This document shows positions 1 through 10,735 of a stretch of 64,000 nucleotides of DNA, piece after piece. Position 1 is the first letter of the stretch. Each line of letters begins with the position of its first letter. The notes beneath the pieces were generated by a model. That model did not search any database. It was not told the DNA's origin and worked only from the letters and a program-made list of their open reading frames with translations. The stretch spans positions 54,641,885 through 54,705,884 of the forward strand of contig CAIIXF020000001.1 of the NCBI GenBank assembly GCA_903813345.2, in the 5' to 3' direction. The stretch comes from Owenia fusiformis. Its lineage: Eukaryota; Annelida; Polychaeta; Sabellida; Oweniidae. A program made the position numbers and the translations under genes.

Positions 1-910
1 CCGGCAAACAACAATAACACCATTCAGGTTAAAGCGTGTAATAATGCTCAAGTTGAAGGTCCACCTATAGCGACGACATCCGTAACACCAGAAGGCAGTG
101 AGTTATCATTTTAGATTTCGTTTATCCAGAAAGGCTCGTTAAACTTCCTTGATTTGATTGCAGATGTGTATCTCTATTAGGTCGATGCTGGAATTAAATC
201 TCATAAAGATATCTACATCATGTTACATTTAGTTCTGACTTAATTTACAGGGCCTTCGGATCCAAAGGAGGTTAAGGTGTCCAGCATAGAATCGACGAAT
301 GTCAGTGTGGTTTGGAAGCCACCCACTCAACACCCTTCGTTTAGCACCATTTCTAAATATGAAGCAGTTTTGACACATACTCAAAACCGCTCTAAAGAAT
401 GTAATGTGACATCGCCAACGATAACTTTCACAAACCTGGAGCATGATGTTATGTATAACATTACAGTGAGTCGCTTTCGAATTTAAGTGTACTGTAATTT
501 GTTATATCCCTAGATATAAATATCAAAGCACAAGACAGTGCCAAAGGAGGAGGACCAAAAACGGTAAAGAAACCCAGCAAGAAAAGCCAACTTTAGGTGT
601 CAACCTATCTTTACTCACAATAGTTAGTAAATGTATAGCAGTAAAATCTCAGGTAACTGTAAATCTTAATGGCTTGAGTCATTTTTTAGCCATCGTGGGT
701 AAATAATAATGACTTTCCCTATCTTTTGACTATTGTGTCCGTCTCCGTTGGCATTTATTTTCAATCGAATAGCATTTACCTGTTTTCAAAAATATACAAC
801 TGTAAATTAATTACCGTTGCTTGTGGGTTTAAAGGTTCGAGCATGGACGATTGTGGCTGGGCCTTGGAGCGAAACTGTTACATTTCATATTACTAAACCT
901 CCACCATCAG
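1..910 (+). CDS. R-PTP ectodomain exons: fibronectin type III repeats
   Basis: Exon 1-97 encodes the last strands of one fibronectin III repeat ([13 protein letters not shown], then a Thr/Pro linker). Exon 251-465 starts a new repeat (PKEVKV, then VVWKPP with the conserved Trp) and stops at MYNIT. Joined in phase 0 to 835-910 it reads [17 protein letters not shown], the usual F- and G-strand pattern with its Tyr and small-residue turn. Several Asn-X-Ser/Thr sites fit an extracellular location. In this protein family such repeats mediate adhesion or ligand contact. More repeats probably lie upstream of base 1. Confidence 0.88.
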
Positions 911-3900
911 GTACTGGAAGATCACTTAATCTATTGTTTGATAATGTAATGTTATGTAACGACAAACTTGCAAATTGTCAAACGACATTTTACTTATTAG
1001 GTAATGATGCCCGAGATCATTCTTTATTAAACTTAAACAACTGACTATTTTAAAGAAAAATCAAAGTCTAACTGTAAAATCAAATGTTGAAAACTGCAGA
1101 TGATGGTAGCCAAGTGGGTGCTATAGTCGGTGGTGTGATAGGTGGTCTACTGCTAATTGTGCTACTTCTCATCCTGGTCCTCGTATTACTTAGGTGAGCA
1201 AAAGTACTTTAATATCGTATGAATTCATCTTCAACGCACACCTTGTAATATACGAATATACTTCCTCATGTGTTTTGTTGAAGAGTAACAGAACTATACA
1301 AAACATTATTTACTAATTGATGCTCAAAGAGAACTCATGATAAAACATATTCTCAATTTTCAGAAGGAAGTATACGCAACCAAAAAAGCCAAAAGCAAGC
1401 GCCTCATCAACGTTACCTTTTAATATATCATCTGATGTACATGGAGACAGCGAGTTTACACCAAACGAACCTGCTGTCCACATAGAACAAGACGATGCAG
1501 ATGTTGATCACCTGTATGGGAACACTGGCATTGATAATATACAGCGCAACATCCCGATTGATAATCTGCTACCCTATGTTGCAAAAGTTAAAGCAAATGG
1601 AAATGCAGAACTGGAACGAATATTCAAAGTACAACTTTTGATATCTATAACATGTTATGTCTTGAAGTTTTAGTCATATGTTTACATTTAGGCCTATATT
1701 TGCAAAATTGAATCCTATCAAACAAACGACACAATTTAGATCAAAATTACCTTACTCAAAGTCACATTTTCCATAGATATTTAGTCCAGGTATTTTGTCT
1801 AATTCAGTTTTTGAATTTACATCGAATATAATCTATTCATTTTATTCATCATAAAATGTGGACAAACACAGGACACACATGTGGTATGTGTGGTGAGGTA
1901 GTCAACCCATCTCTATCAATTCCTTCCGTCGTAGAACATCAGAGCATTGGTTTAATAGTTGTATTGGGTTATCATAATACTCGTACAAGTACACATTCCT
2001 ACAATCACATATTTTTCATTTATTTGCAGACATTCTCTGACCTTCCCTGCGCTACACAAACTGCAGGGAAGGGTGTTCCAACCAAACAATTCAACAGGTT
2101 CAGGAATATAATTCCATGTAAGTGCCACAATAAAAATGTAGCCTATTTCATAGAAAATATCATGGAAACTCCATTCGATTTAGAATATTAACATAGTGTT
2201 TCATCTTCAAATAAGCGGATAAATGACAGAATATTTAAAACAATTATTCCCTTTTGGGTCAAGGCACATATCTGAATATTGTATTTAAATACGACACTGA
2301 TCTTCACATATTTCACATGTATATGTGTACATGCTCATGTAGCACCCGATCGCGAACCAAACGAATATGATGATACTTTGTAGATGATCATACAAGGGTG
2401 GTTCTTAAAGAGATTCCCGGGGTAAAGTATTCGGACTACATCAATGCGTCATATATTGAGGTAAATCTCGACTTTTATCACTTCTGTGCTATCGCATTAA
2501 CGTAGTTTGCTTGTTTGAAATAGTTAATGATATATTTTTAAATCTAAATCATTTATTAACATATGTTGTAGGGTTACCCAGATGTCCCAAGGGTGTATAT
2601 CGCAGCTCAAGGTACTGTATGACACTATCCTTATCAGCACACAGTGTTGGTCAAAATGACTCGTCCTTTAATTATCGAATTACAGTCATAGTATTAGGCT
2701 AGCAGTATTATATGTTATTGAATGATTTGAAGTACAATACAGGATATTCTGCTCGAGAAATCCTCCGTACCAACATTATCTCTATTGCTACCGAGATGGT
2801 CAATGGGGACACTCTCAGGAGCAATACTACAAGTTATTGAATGATTTGAAGTGCAATACAGGATATATTCTGCTCGAGAATTCCGTAATGGAAGGAGACG
2901 ACGTCGAGTGCCAATACAGAATAACGAGACAGAATATATCCTGCATTGCACTTCAAATCATTCAATAACGTTTTCATCGTGTGATCCTCTGTATTTCTAC
3001 TGAGATTGTCCCCTCCGTACGAATATTTTCTGTATTGCGACGGAGATGATCAACGGGGACAATCTCAGTAGCAATACAGGCTGGTACAGCACAGGATCTG
3101 ACCAATCAGAGGGCTTCATTTTACAGATCATACGATAATAAGTGATTGAATGATTTGAAGTGCAATACAGGATATATTCTGTTCGAGAAATTTTGTATTG
3201 GAACGAGACGAAGTCAAGATCCAATACAGAATATCGAGACTTCAGATCTGACTTTAGATTTGAGATTTGACCTTCTTAAGGTAAAAGCTCAAAAAGGTGT
3301 TTTTCAATTGCCCAAAATTGACCAATTTGTCTTTTTAAAATCATCTATATTGACATGAAACATGACTCCTACAGTGATCATCAATTTGACATGTTTTATA
3401 ATGTTTAACTTTTAGTTAAATCTGGTACATAGAACCATATTATGAGACTTGTGCTTACATTTAACTTTTGATCACTCTAATACTGTGTGAAACTAGGACA
3501 TTTTGTCACGTTAATGCCTTGTTTATGATTACTCAACGTATTTTGAGGCAGTCATAAATATTGATTTTGAATGATTTCGCGTGTAACAGTGATTACATCC
3601 ATGCAATAACTGTATTATAAATTTGCCACATTGAAAATGCATGATTCTTTGACTTAATCTTTGTAGGACCGATTGAACAGACCGCTGGTGATTATTGGAG
3701 AATGATTTGTCAGGAAAATGTATCCAACATAGCTATGTTGACCAATCTTCAAGAAAATTCCAAGGTATTCATTTAATTGTATCAAATAGTATTATATTAT
3801 TAATTTAAAACCAGTTTGGATCATTGCATTTTACTTCTTTATATCCAATATGTTCATGGTGGATCATTTTAAATGTTTTTTCTCATATTCTTGCTTGTGT

Positions 3901-6900
3901 TTTTTCAACATTTGGATTTCTTATAATTATAGCCAAAGTGTTACGCCTACTGGCCAAAGAATGAGGGAGAGAAGCAGACATTTGGAAACATCGAAGTGAC
4001 CAACATCCAAACGGACAATAACTACCTTGATTATGTGATATACAAAATTCTGGTTGAAAGAGCGGTACACCACTTTAAATTAAAAATCTATTTACTTTTT
4101 ACTATGTTACACTTAGTTTAATGTGTTCACTGACATGCATGTTAATAGTATTAAAGGAATAAATATTCACTTACAATATATTATATAGTTATTATCAAGT
4201 CCCTTTTATTTATTCATTTTCACTATAACGTACAGTACGTCACGTATTTCAATTTCTCCACTAAGTTAAAATTATTCGAACGGTACATTACTGCTCCTAT
4301 TTGCCTTACCATTCTGAATCAATGCACCGTACATTAACACACACTTTTATAAAGTCAGGTATTGTTATGTCATATTTCCACGTGTTCCTTTAATTTTTAC
4401 AGTCCTTGAACCCTACTGTACTTCCAGGACGAAAAGAGGACAATCAAATTGTTCCATTTTACGTCATGGCCCGACCACGGGGCTCCCGAAGACGCTTATG
4501 GACTTCTAGCATTCCTAAAGAAGGTTAAGATGAGCAACCATTCCACAGGCAGTCCTTTACTTGTACATTGCAGGTAAATGGAACGGTTTCTGCAAATATA
4601 TATACAATCAAAAAAGTTATTTCAAAATACATACTTGAAGTGTTAACATTGCTTTCTGATTTTCAAAAAATTGGGTTTTATATATACCTCAAGATTTCTG
4701 GCTTGCCCCAACTCTCTGAGTCCCGAATATCTAGCTCAAGAACTTGATGGTTGATTAAGCGATCGAAAAATATTCTTTTGATTTGATTAACAAATAATTA
4801 AGAAACCCTCTTACCACACTTATATTTGAATATTTCATCCATAAGTTTATATACATATACATTCAGCGCTGGCGTTGGAAGAACGGGTACACTGATTGCA
4901 ATTGACATGCTGTTGAAGCAGGCCCAAACAGAGGGCGAGGTGGATGTAAATTCATGTGTTCATAAGCTAAGAACACAGCGACCATTTATGATTCAAACAC
5001 CAGTAAGAATTGGTTTTACACATCATTCATTTTAAGATTTATGTTACTTACTACTTCAAGCAATTTGTACACGTAATAATGTACTTCAGGTCCAGATAAA
5101 ACGATAAATCCAGTGAATGCACGTGAACATCGTGGTACTAATATTTTTTCAGGAACAGTTTATTTTCCTCCATGATGCTATTCTTGAAGCATTAGTACTC
5201 AATGATACGTGCATAGATGCAACTGACTTCAACAAAAAGATGCTTGAACTGACAAAGGTCATCCCCCCACAAGGGGAGACCAGGATTCAAGAGCTCTACC
5301 AGGTAAGAAGGTCATTCTTGTAATTTGCTATGATCAGCATGCTCATCTCTACCCAGGTCTTGGTATTGATCTATCTCTAAAAAGCTCCATTTGTCCTAAA
5401 TTCTCGTTGAGTTCATGCCATCATGCAACGTGCCATATCAGTATTTCAAATTCTCTGGATACATTTTGATTTATCCGACAAAATACAATTACCAAATATA
5501 CGTTTAAAAAGATTTTTATATCATGTATACTAACAACTAAATTTCGAGGTTTATGGTTTGTGTAAAATGTGTCAATATTCGGCCTCTTTGCTACCAGATG
5601 CTGGAAACTTTGAAGCCATCACTGAACCTGACTGATACGAAAGCTGCACGTGAACCTGCAAATGCAAAGAAAAACAGGAATCCTGATATTCTTCCACGTA
5701 AGTCGTGCTGTAGTCCCGGGGCTATAGTTTACAAGATACGAGTAACAATTCAAATTAGCTGATTGAAAACAGCAATAGTTTAAAATGAATACCCCAATAC
5801 AGTAGGCAGCACTAATAAATTTGTTGAATAGATCATTACAAAAATAGAACATCATAAATGGCACTGGATTTTACTTTTATATATTAAGTTGCAAGAGTCT
5901 GTCTAATATTGAAATGCAATTTTCAGCTGGCAAAAGTCGTCCCTTTATAATCTCCGTGCATCAGTCAGGCAAAACAGATTATATAAATGCATTGTACTTG
6001 AATGTAAGTGTTCCCTTGATCGCATCCTTTATAATAAAACAGTGATACTTTTAGATATTTAACATTCAACCCTCTGGTAACAGTAAGAATCGATGTTGTA
6101 AAATTGCTAAACGTCATACGATTCTGATAAAAGATTAGACTTCATTTTAGTTTTTTATTCGAATCTAATGCATTTCATTAAATAATGATAATGTATTCTT
6201 TTACAAAAACACGATAGCTAGGGAAGTGATTAATAACATTGAAAATGGTAAAATGTAATTTAATAAGGAAGATACAACGTTGGTGAACTGGAAAAATCTA
6301 TGCCATGGTCTGTTACATAATTTCCATATTATTTCCATTAATTAACAAAGATAGTCACAATATAATTCACATTTTCAATGACTAATGCATTTCGATGACA
6401 CCAATTATGCAAATTATTTGTAATTCACTCTATAGGGCTATAAGAACAAGGATGGATTTATAGTGACACAACGACCACTACCAGATACGCTAGAAGAGTT
6501 CTGGAGTCTTGTTTACGACACAGGAAGCTCTTGCATTGTCACCTTAGATGAGGAAAACGTTTTTAATGATTTGGTAAGATGATTCTCCCAGTGGCTTTTG
6601 TACCCGGTTATTGTACTAAAGATTCGTTATGTACGTATCAGTCATCCGTTCGTCGTAACCTACCCTCATAAATATATTCTACGTAATGTACAGGGAAAAT
6701 ATACAAACCTGTAAATAAGAAAAAATAACTATACGAAAAGTAAAAATATATAATCCTAAATTGATTTGTTTTTTAGGATTCCCCTGCATACTGGGACAAT
6801 GAATCTAATAGTTTCGGAATGTTTGAAGTAACTGTGCAACAGGAGAATGAAATGAGTGGATACGTGGAACGAAGGCTTACTCTTAGAGCAAGAGGAAAGG

Positions 6901-9279
6901 TCAAACATTCTTCCATGACATATGTTTTATATTCTATTGAACAATTAATTGAACCAATCAACATTCAGTCAGATTTACCCAATCAAATATTTTAGCTGAT
7001 TAGTTATAATATCTAAATATGAGGCAAGTCAGAACATAAGCTAGATTATTATTTCAAGCTAACTGTTTCTTAAAGTGAATCGAAAATGAAGACAATGAAC
7101 AATAAAACACAAATCTTCCTACCTATCATTCAGTTCTATAACAATGGAGAATAAACTTCCTTTCAAATTCAGCTTTTTATTGTAGGCCTCTTCAGAAAGG
7201 GAAATTGTTCAATTACACATATCACGTTGGCCGAGGTTCACAAAAGATGAGGCGAAAATGAAGTCTGTGATATCCATGATAACAGCAATGAACAATTTCA
7301 GAATTGGGCATGGAAAATCCCCAGTAATAGTACAATGCATGTAGGTGTCCTATTTTACATATTGCCAGCTATCGTATGAGAAAGCCTCGAAAGAGAACAT
7401 TTTATGATATAAATATCTGAAATATTCAAAAGTCGATTATTGATCTATTCCAGTGTCGTAAAAATAAGATCATAATCTAACATTCTCAAATAATACATCG
7501 ATGCATTTTCAAGATGGCCAATCCAAATGTATAGACCTTATCCAAATGTAGAGGCCCAATCCTAATGTAGAGGCCCAATCCAAATGTAGAGGCCCAATCC
7601 AAATGTATAGACCCAATCCAAATGTAGAGGCCCAATCCAAATGTATAGACCCAATCCAAATGTAGAGGCCCAATCCTAATGTAGAGGGGTGCAATCGCTG
7701 AACATGGCGTTGACTATTGACTTATGGCCTAGTCACATAGCCCGGCCGATGAGGTTACGATGAGCCAGCGATGCAATTTTCACCGAACTCGGCCGAACAC
7801 CGGCCGGACACCGGCCGGACATCCGTGACGTTTGTTGCTTAAAACCGCATCGGTGGTAGCTCGGTGAAATTTTAACTTCGGAGTTAAATTTCACCGGGCT
7901 CTCACCGAGCTCCCTCATCATGTCATCGCAGCCCCATCGTAACCACATCGGAAAACACGTCGGCCGGTGCACGGCCGAGTATCGGCCGGTGTCCCGTGCA
8001 TCTGAGACAACCAGAGGACGAGGTTTTTTAACGGACAGCGGCCGAGCTCCGGCCGATGTGGGACAGAGCATCGGCCGGTCACTGTTCAAAGCCCGTTAAC
8101 AACCCGGCCGGCGATCGCACGGTGTCCTGTTACCTGCTCGGGTACCGGCCGTATTCCTTCCGATGTCCGGCCGACCTCCGGCCGGTAGTTGCTGCCACAT
8201 CGGCAGAAAAAAACTACCATTTTGAGACAGACTCCGTACGGTCACCGGCCGGTGTTCGGTCGGTCGCCTGAAGATGTCCGGACGGAGTCCGTTCACGTCA
8301 CCGAGCTCTGCTTCCGATGAGGAGAGCTCGGTGGCACCAAAAAATCCACCGAGCTCTACCGATGCCGGACATCGGCCGGGCTATGTGACTAGGCCATTAG
8401 CGTTAGGATACCACCATATACCTAGTATGTTACCATGGGAATAGATACAAAATTTTTCCCCAAAGTTATTTTTTGGCAACCGAGCTAAATCACTCCAATA
8501 ATCCCTAATGGTAGTATTTATAGAAAAACATCATACTTTTAAATATTCATACGTTCAGAAAATGACAAATGGACTAACGGGAATTCAACAAAACACGAAG
8601 GGAATACTCGCAATTGCAATCCCAAACATTAATCAAACATGAACTCAAACCAACTAAGAAACAATGTGAAATAACCCCATTATCTCCAAAAGCACAAACC
8701 AATAGGTAGATTTGGACTTGTTTTATCTTCAGTGATGTACATCGAGATGGGGAGTGCACAAGATATATTTATACCGGTGGGGTTTGTCTATTCCATCATT
8801 ATGTAGGGATAGATCCTTTGTTAGTTTACTGTACCAATGATCGTATATATCGTTTTATCTCCAGTGATGGTGCAGAGCGATGTGGAGTGTACTGTGCCAC
8901 TGCTATAGGAATAGAGCGTCTGCAGGTGGAGCAACAAATAGATATATTCAGCATTGTGAAGAAAATCAGAAAGAACCGACCTCAGTTCATCAAATCTGGG
9001 GTAATTACCTTATTGCATGCATTTACAAGACCATTTACAAAACCCCATGTAAAATGCTCCCATGATTACCGTTCCTCTCAAGAATTAAAACCAAGGATAT
9101 TGACACAAAAATGCCATGTTAACATAGTTCAAAAGAGACACATTTTCTAATTATCCTTCCTCAATCATAATTGCATACGTTATGTTTAATTCTAGGAGCA
9201 GTACACAATGTGTCATTACCTCATCCAGGATTACATGAATCAATTTGAGACCTACTCAAACTTCAAAGAAATATGTTGA
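1..9279 (+). CDS. Receptor-type protein tyrosine phosphatase (3' part, 20 exons, 5' end outside window)
   Basis: This single-pass membrane enzyme should remove phosphate from phosphotyrosine at the inner face of the plasma membrane. The exons I read are 1-97, 251-465, 835-910, 1100-1193, 1364-1628, 2030-2117, 2384-2460, 2572-2611, 3667-3764, 3933-4064, 4428-4573, 4867-5002, 5153-5302, 5598-5697, 5927-6003, 6436-6573, 6777-6899, 7186-7340, 8865-9000 and 9196-9279. Every junction has AG/GT borders (the donor at 6900 is a weak GTCAAA), and reading phase is kept throughout, giving 808 residues and a TGA stop at 9277. The order is fibronectin III repeat(s), a membrane span at about 136-160, a juxtamembrane segment, D1 at about 250-530 and D2 at about 560-808. 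The start codon, signal peptide and outer ectodomain are missing because the window begins inside the gene. Identification as an R-PTP is secure. The vertebrate subtype cannot be assigned, so no symbol is given. Confidence 0.95.
514..563 (+). pseudogene. Probable relict or duplicate FN3 exon inside the ectodomain intron
   Basis: Between an AG at 512-513 and a GTAAAG donor at 564 there is a short stretch reading [15 protein letters not shown]. This looks like the end of a fibronectin III repeat, the same part encoded by exon 835-910. However, joined in phase to exon 251-465 it gives an immediate TAA, so it is one base out of frame. The annotated chain therefore skips it. It may be a decayed duplicate of exon 835-910, or an assembly or base error in a mutually exclusive exon. 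Confidence 0.45.
1100..1628 (+). CDS. R-PTP membrane span and juxtamembrane exons
   Basis: Exon 1100-1193 encodes a short Asp/Ser linker followed by a Gly-rich start and then about 20 Leu/Val/Ile residues ending in Arg, a typical single membrane span with a stop-transfer charge. Exon 1364-1628 continues with [10 protein letters not shown], a basic inner-face segment, then an acidic juxtamembrane stretch of about 75 residues that ends at ELERIFK. It leads straight into the D1 phosphatase fold in exon 2030-2117. Confidence 0.9.
2030..5302 (+). CDS. R-PTP first phosphatase domain (D1), all catalytic motifs present
   Basis: Eight exons encode D1. The substrate-recognition loop region reads [15 protein letters not shown] at 270-284, where the family consensus has KNRY. 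Then come [20 protein letters not shown] and the WPD loop (WPDHG, Asp410). The signature P-loop [10 protein letters not shown] is split between exons 4428-4573 and 4867-5002, with nucleophile Cys442 and Arg448. The Q-loop QTPEQF is at 486-491. All residues required for phosphocysteine chemistry are present, so D1 is expected to be active. Domain length is about 270-280 residues, normal for the family. Confidence 0.94.
2833..2969. mobile_element. 137-bp palindromic MITE in an R-PTP intron
   Basis: The left end GTTATTGAATGATTTGAAG and its inverted copy ending at 2969 pair over about 40 bp, with a short CTCGAG-containing centre. This is the most complete member of the local hairpin cluster. A target duplication is not clear. 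Confidence 0.75.
2997..3071. repeat. Hairpin with perfect 17-bp arms
   Basis: CTACTGAGATTGTCCCC at 2997-3013 is exactly mirrored at 3055-3071, and an inner pair TCCGT / ACGGA extends the stem. A decayed relative lies at about 2765-2825. It is an intronic foldback unit of unknown superfamily. Confidence 0.7.
5598..9279 (+). CDS. R-PTP second phosphatase domain (D2), degenerate active site
   Basis: Seven exons encode a second PTP fold: [11 protein letters not shown], then [17 protein letters not shown], the counterpart of the AAQGP region. The WPD loop reads WPRF (Arg701 in place of Asp), and the P-loop reads QCIDGAERCG with Cys735 and Arg741 kept but His, Ser, Ala and Thr replaced. D2 of R-PTPs is usually regulatory, and these substitutions predict no or little activity. 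The domain ends with [16 protein letters not shown] and TGA. The intron 7341-8864 before the P-loop exon is large because it holds a minisatellite and a palindromic element. Confidence 0.92.
7518..7687. repeat. 19-bp minisatellite in an R-PTP intron, about nine units
   Basis: The unit CCAATCCAAATGTAGAGGC repeats head to tail, with variants GTATAGAC and CCTAATG. Because 19 is not a multiple of three, the repeat is open in more than one frame and produces a spurious low-complexity reading frame on the minus strand. Confidence 0.92.
7725..8396. mobile_element. GC-rich palindromic element with TTA target duplication (intronic)
   Basis: The ends TGGCCTAGTCACATAGCCC and its complement GGGCTATGTGACTAGGCCA pair perfectly, and TTA flanks both sides (7722-7724 and 8397-8399). 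The interior is far richer in GC than its surroundings and is packed with CGGCCG and CCGGCC words about 11 bp apart (for example ACACCGGCCGG twice in a row at about 7797-7820). It has no recognisable protein and is a non-autonomous foldback element. Reading frames on it are shadows of the palindrome. Confidence 0.85.
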
Positions 9280-10584
9280 GAGAAACACTGGGTCCTAGGA
9301 CAGAACTACAAAGATGTCATTGGCTCCTTGGGTCGTTCTGAATGTATCAAAGTTGCAACACAATTATGATATCTATATGCATCCAAATGCCATTAATGCC
9401 GCTTATCGTCAATTTTTAGAGTTTACAGAAGGTGGATAGAGGTGGTGCTCCCAATCATGAAAATGTTATATCCTAGATAAGCGTGTATTTTCTAATTGCA
9501 TTAAGTAAATGTTTATTAGATAAAAAATATTGCGATAGCATTTCGTGGACAAGTAACTCATGACCGTCCTCTCTCCGATGATAAAGTTGTTTAGCGTTTT
9601 TTCAAAGTAAACAAAGTAGCTTTTTAGGGGGGAGGGGGGGGGGGGGGTGACGACTTTGGACCTCAAGATAGCCGAAGATCTGATCCTAATTTTTCAAGGA
9701 ATTTGATTGGTTCCTTGAGACATCTTCGCCCATCTTCGTAATTAGAACATCTTCGGTGTAGGAGCATCTCCCTCTTTATTCGAGTCATCTGAACACGATC
9801 GCAATATCGTATCAAACACAAGATATGGGAGATCAACAATCAAAAGTTTCTTGAATCTTATGATATGCATCTGAAATGTTTGTTTTTTATATTCATGTTA
9901 TTGTACCAATATGTTAACACGAATATCCATTTTTGTCTACAATACAGTTTACACAAAAATTATATTATGTTAGTTGTACGCGCAAATCTAAGTCAATGGT
10001 ACGGGATTTCTAGGAGTCTAATAAAGGAGCTGGTAGCACACTATAATAGCGCAGCAATATTTAACCTAACATATACATCTACATGTACATATGTCCCGTA
10101 TCAATCCTTATTATAGCCATCCGGCTTGAAGGCTGAATTATGCATGTCATTAGCAGGGGTCAAACAATTCCATGCTTTTACAAATCGGAATACACAATGC
10201 TATAGATAATTAAAATGTAATGAAATCAAAATATATGTTTTAGGTTTCTATGCTACTAGCTTGAATGAATTAATTTTATTTGTATTAGAATTATGTTTGC
10301 TTTCCACAAAATGTATCTTAATGCGTCCCAAGGTGTCAATTATCAATGAAGAAGAACATATTGATCTTTTCGCTATACGGCTAAAATGATTTTGCCCGGA
10401 GGTAGATATTACCCAATTGTTTATTAAACAAACACCAAGACTTGGTCGAATTCATGAATTTTTCAAAAAGTGAGTCATCATTTTCAAAAATGTGATGATA
10501 ACTAGTAGCAATATCAAAGAAGAAATAGTCATGAGAAAATATGATGATAGCCAGCAGTAACGTCGGGAAAATGTATATTTAATG
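9280..10584. other. Downstream flank of the R-PTP, no gene seen
   Basis: This holds the presumed 3' untranslated region and intergenic sequence. There is a G-rich run ending in 14 consecutive G at 9634-9647. No convincing AATAAA follows close to the stop, and no coding region is supported. Confidence 0.5.
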
Positions 10585-10735
10585 ATTTAAGCCTTGGACT
10601 CAGTGTGTGCTGAACCATTCCACGAAGATGTTGTTTCCAAATCTTTGCATGACCCCACAGGGGGAATGCAACGTTTAGGAAACAACATCCGAGTGGAATG
10701 AAGCAGCCACAAAGCATCGGGTCTTGGGCTTAAAT
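10585..10735. mobile_element. Imperfect 150-bp palindromic MITE
   Basis: ATTTAAGCC at 10585 and GGCTTAAAT ending at 10735 are mirrored, and the inner arms AAGATGTTGTTTCC and GGAAACAACATC pair as well, with mismatches between. Two overlapping minus-strand reading frames here are side products of the palindrome. Confidence 0.65.

Larger units (their letters stand above)
2712..3240. repeat. Cluster of related hairpin MITE pieces inside an R-PTP intron
   Basis: The intron 2612-3666 contains three copies of a motif beginning TTGAATGATTTGAAG: at 2718 (partial), at 2833 (with its inverted partner), and at 3148 (partial). Intervening DNA is rich in CAATACAG and its complement CTGTATTG. These look like pieces of one miniature foldback family that inserted or duplicated locally. 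No coding potential is apparent. Confidence 0.7.

Noticed and set aside
1856-2191. 111-codon frame overlapping a D1 exon
   Set aside because: Only 2030-2117 within it matches the phosphatase. The rest is intron that happens to be open, with clear splice borders at both sides.
7509-8296. Several frames of 61-118 codons on both strands in the R-PTP intron
   Set aside because: They lie on the 19-bp minisatellite and the GC-rich palindrome. GC-rich DNA has few stops, and the peptides are repetitive, mirrored and without domains.
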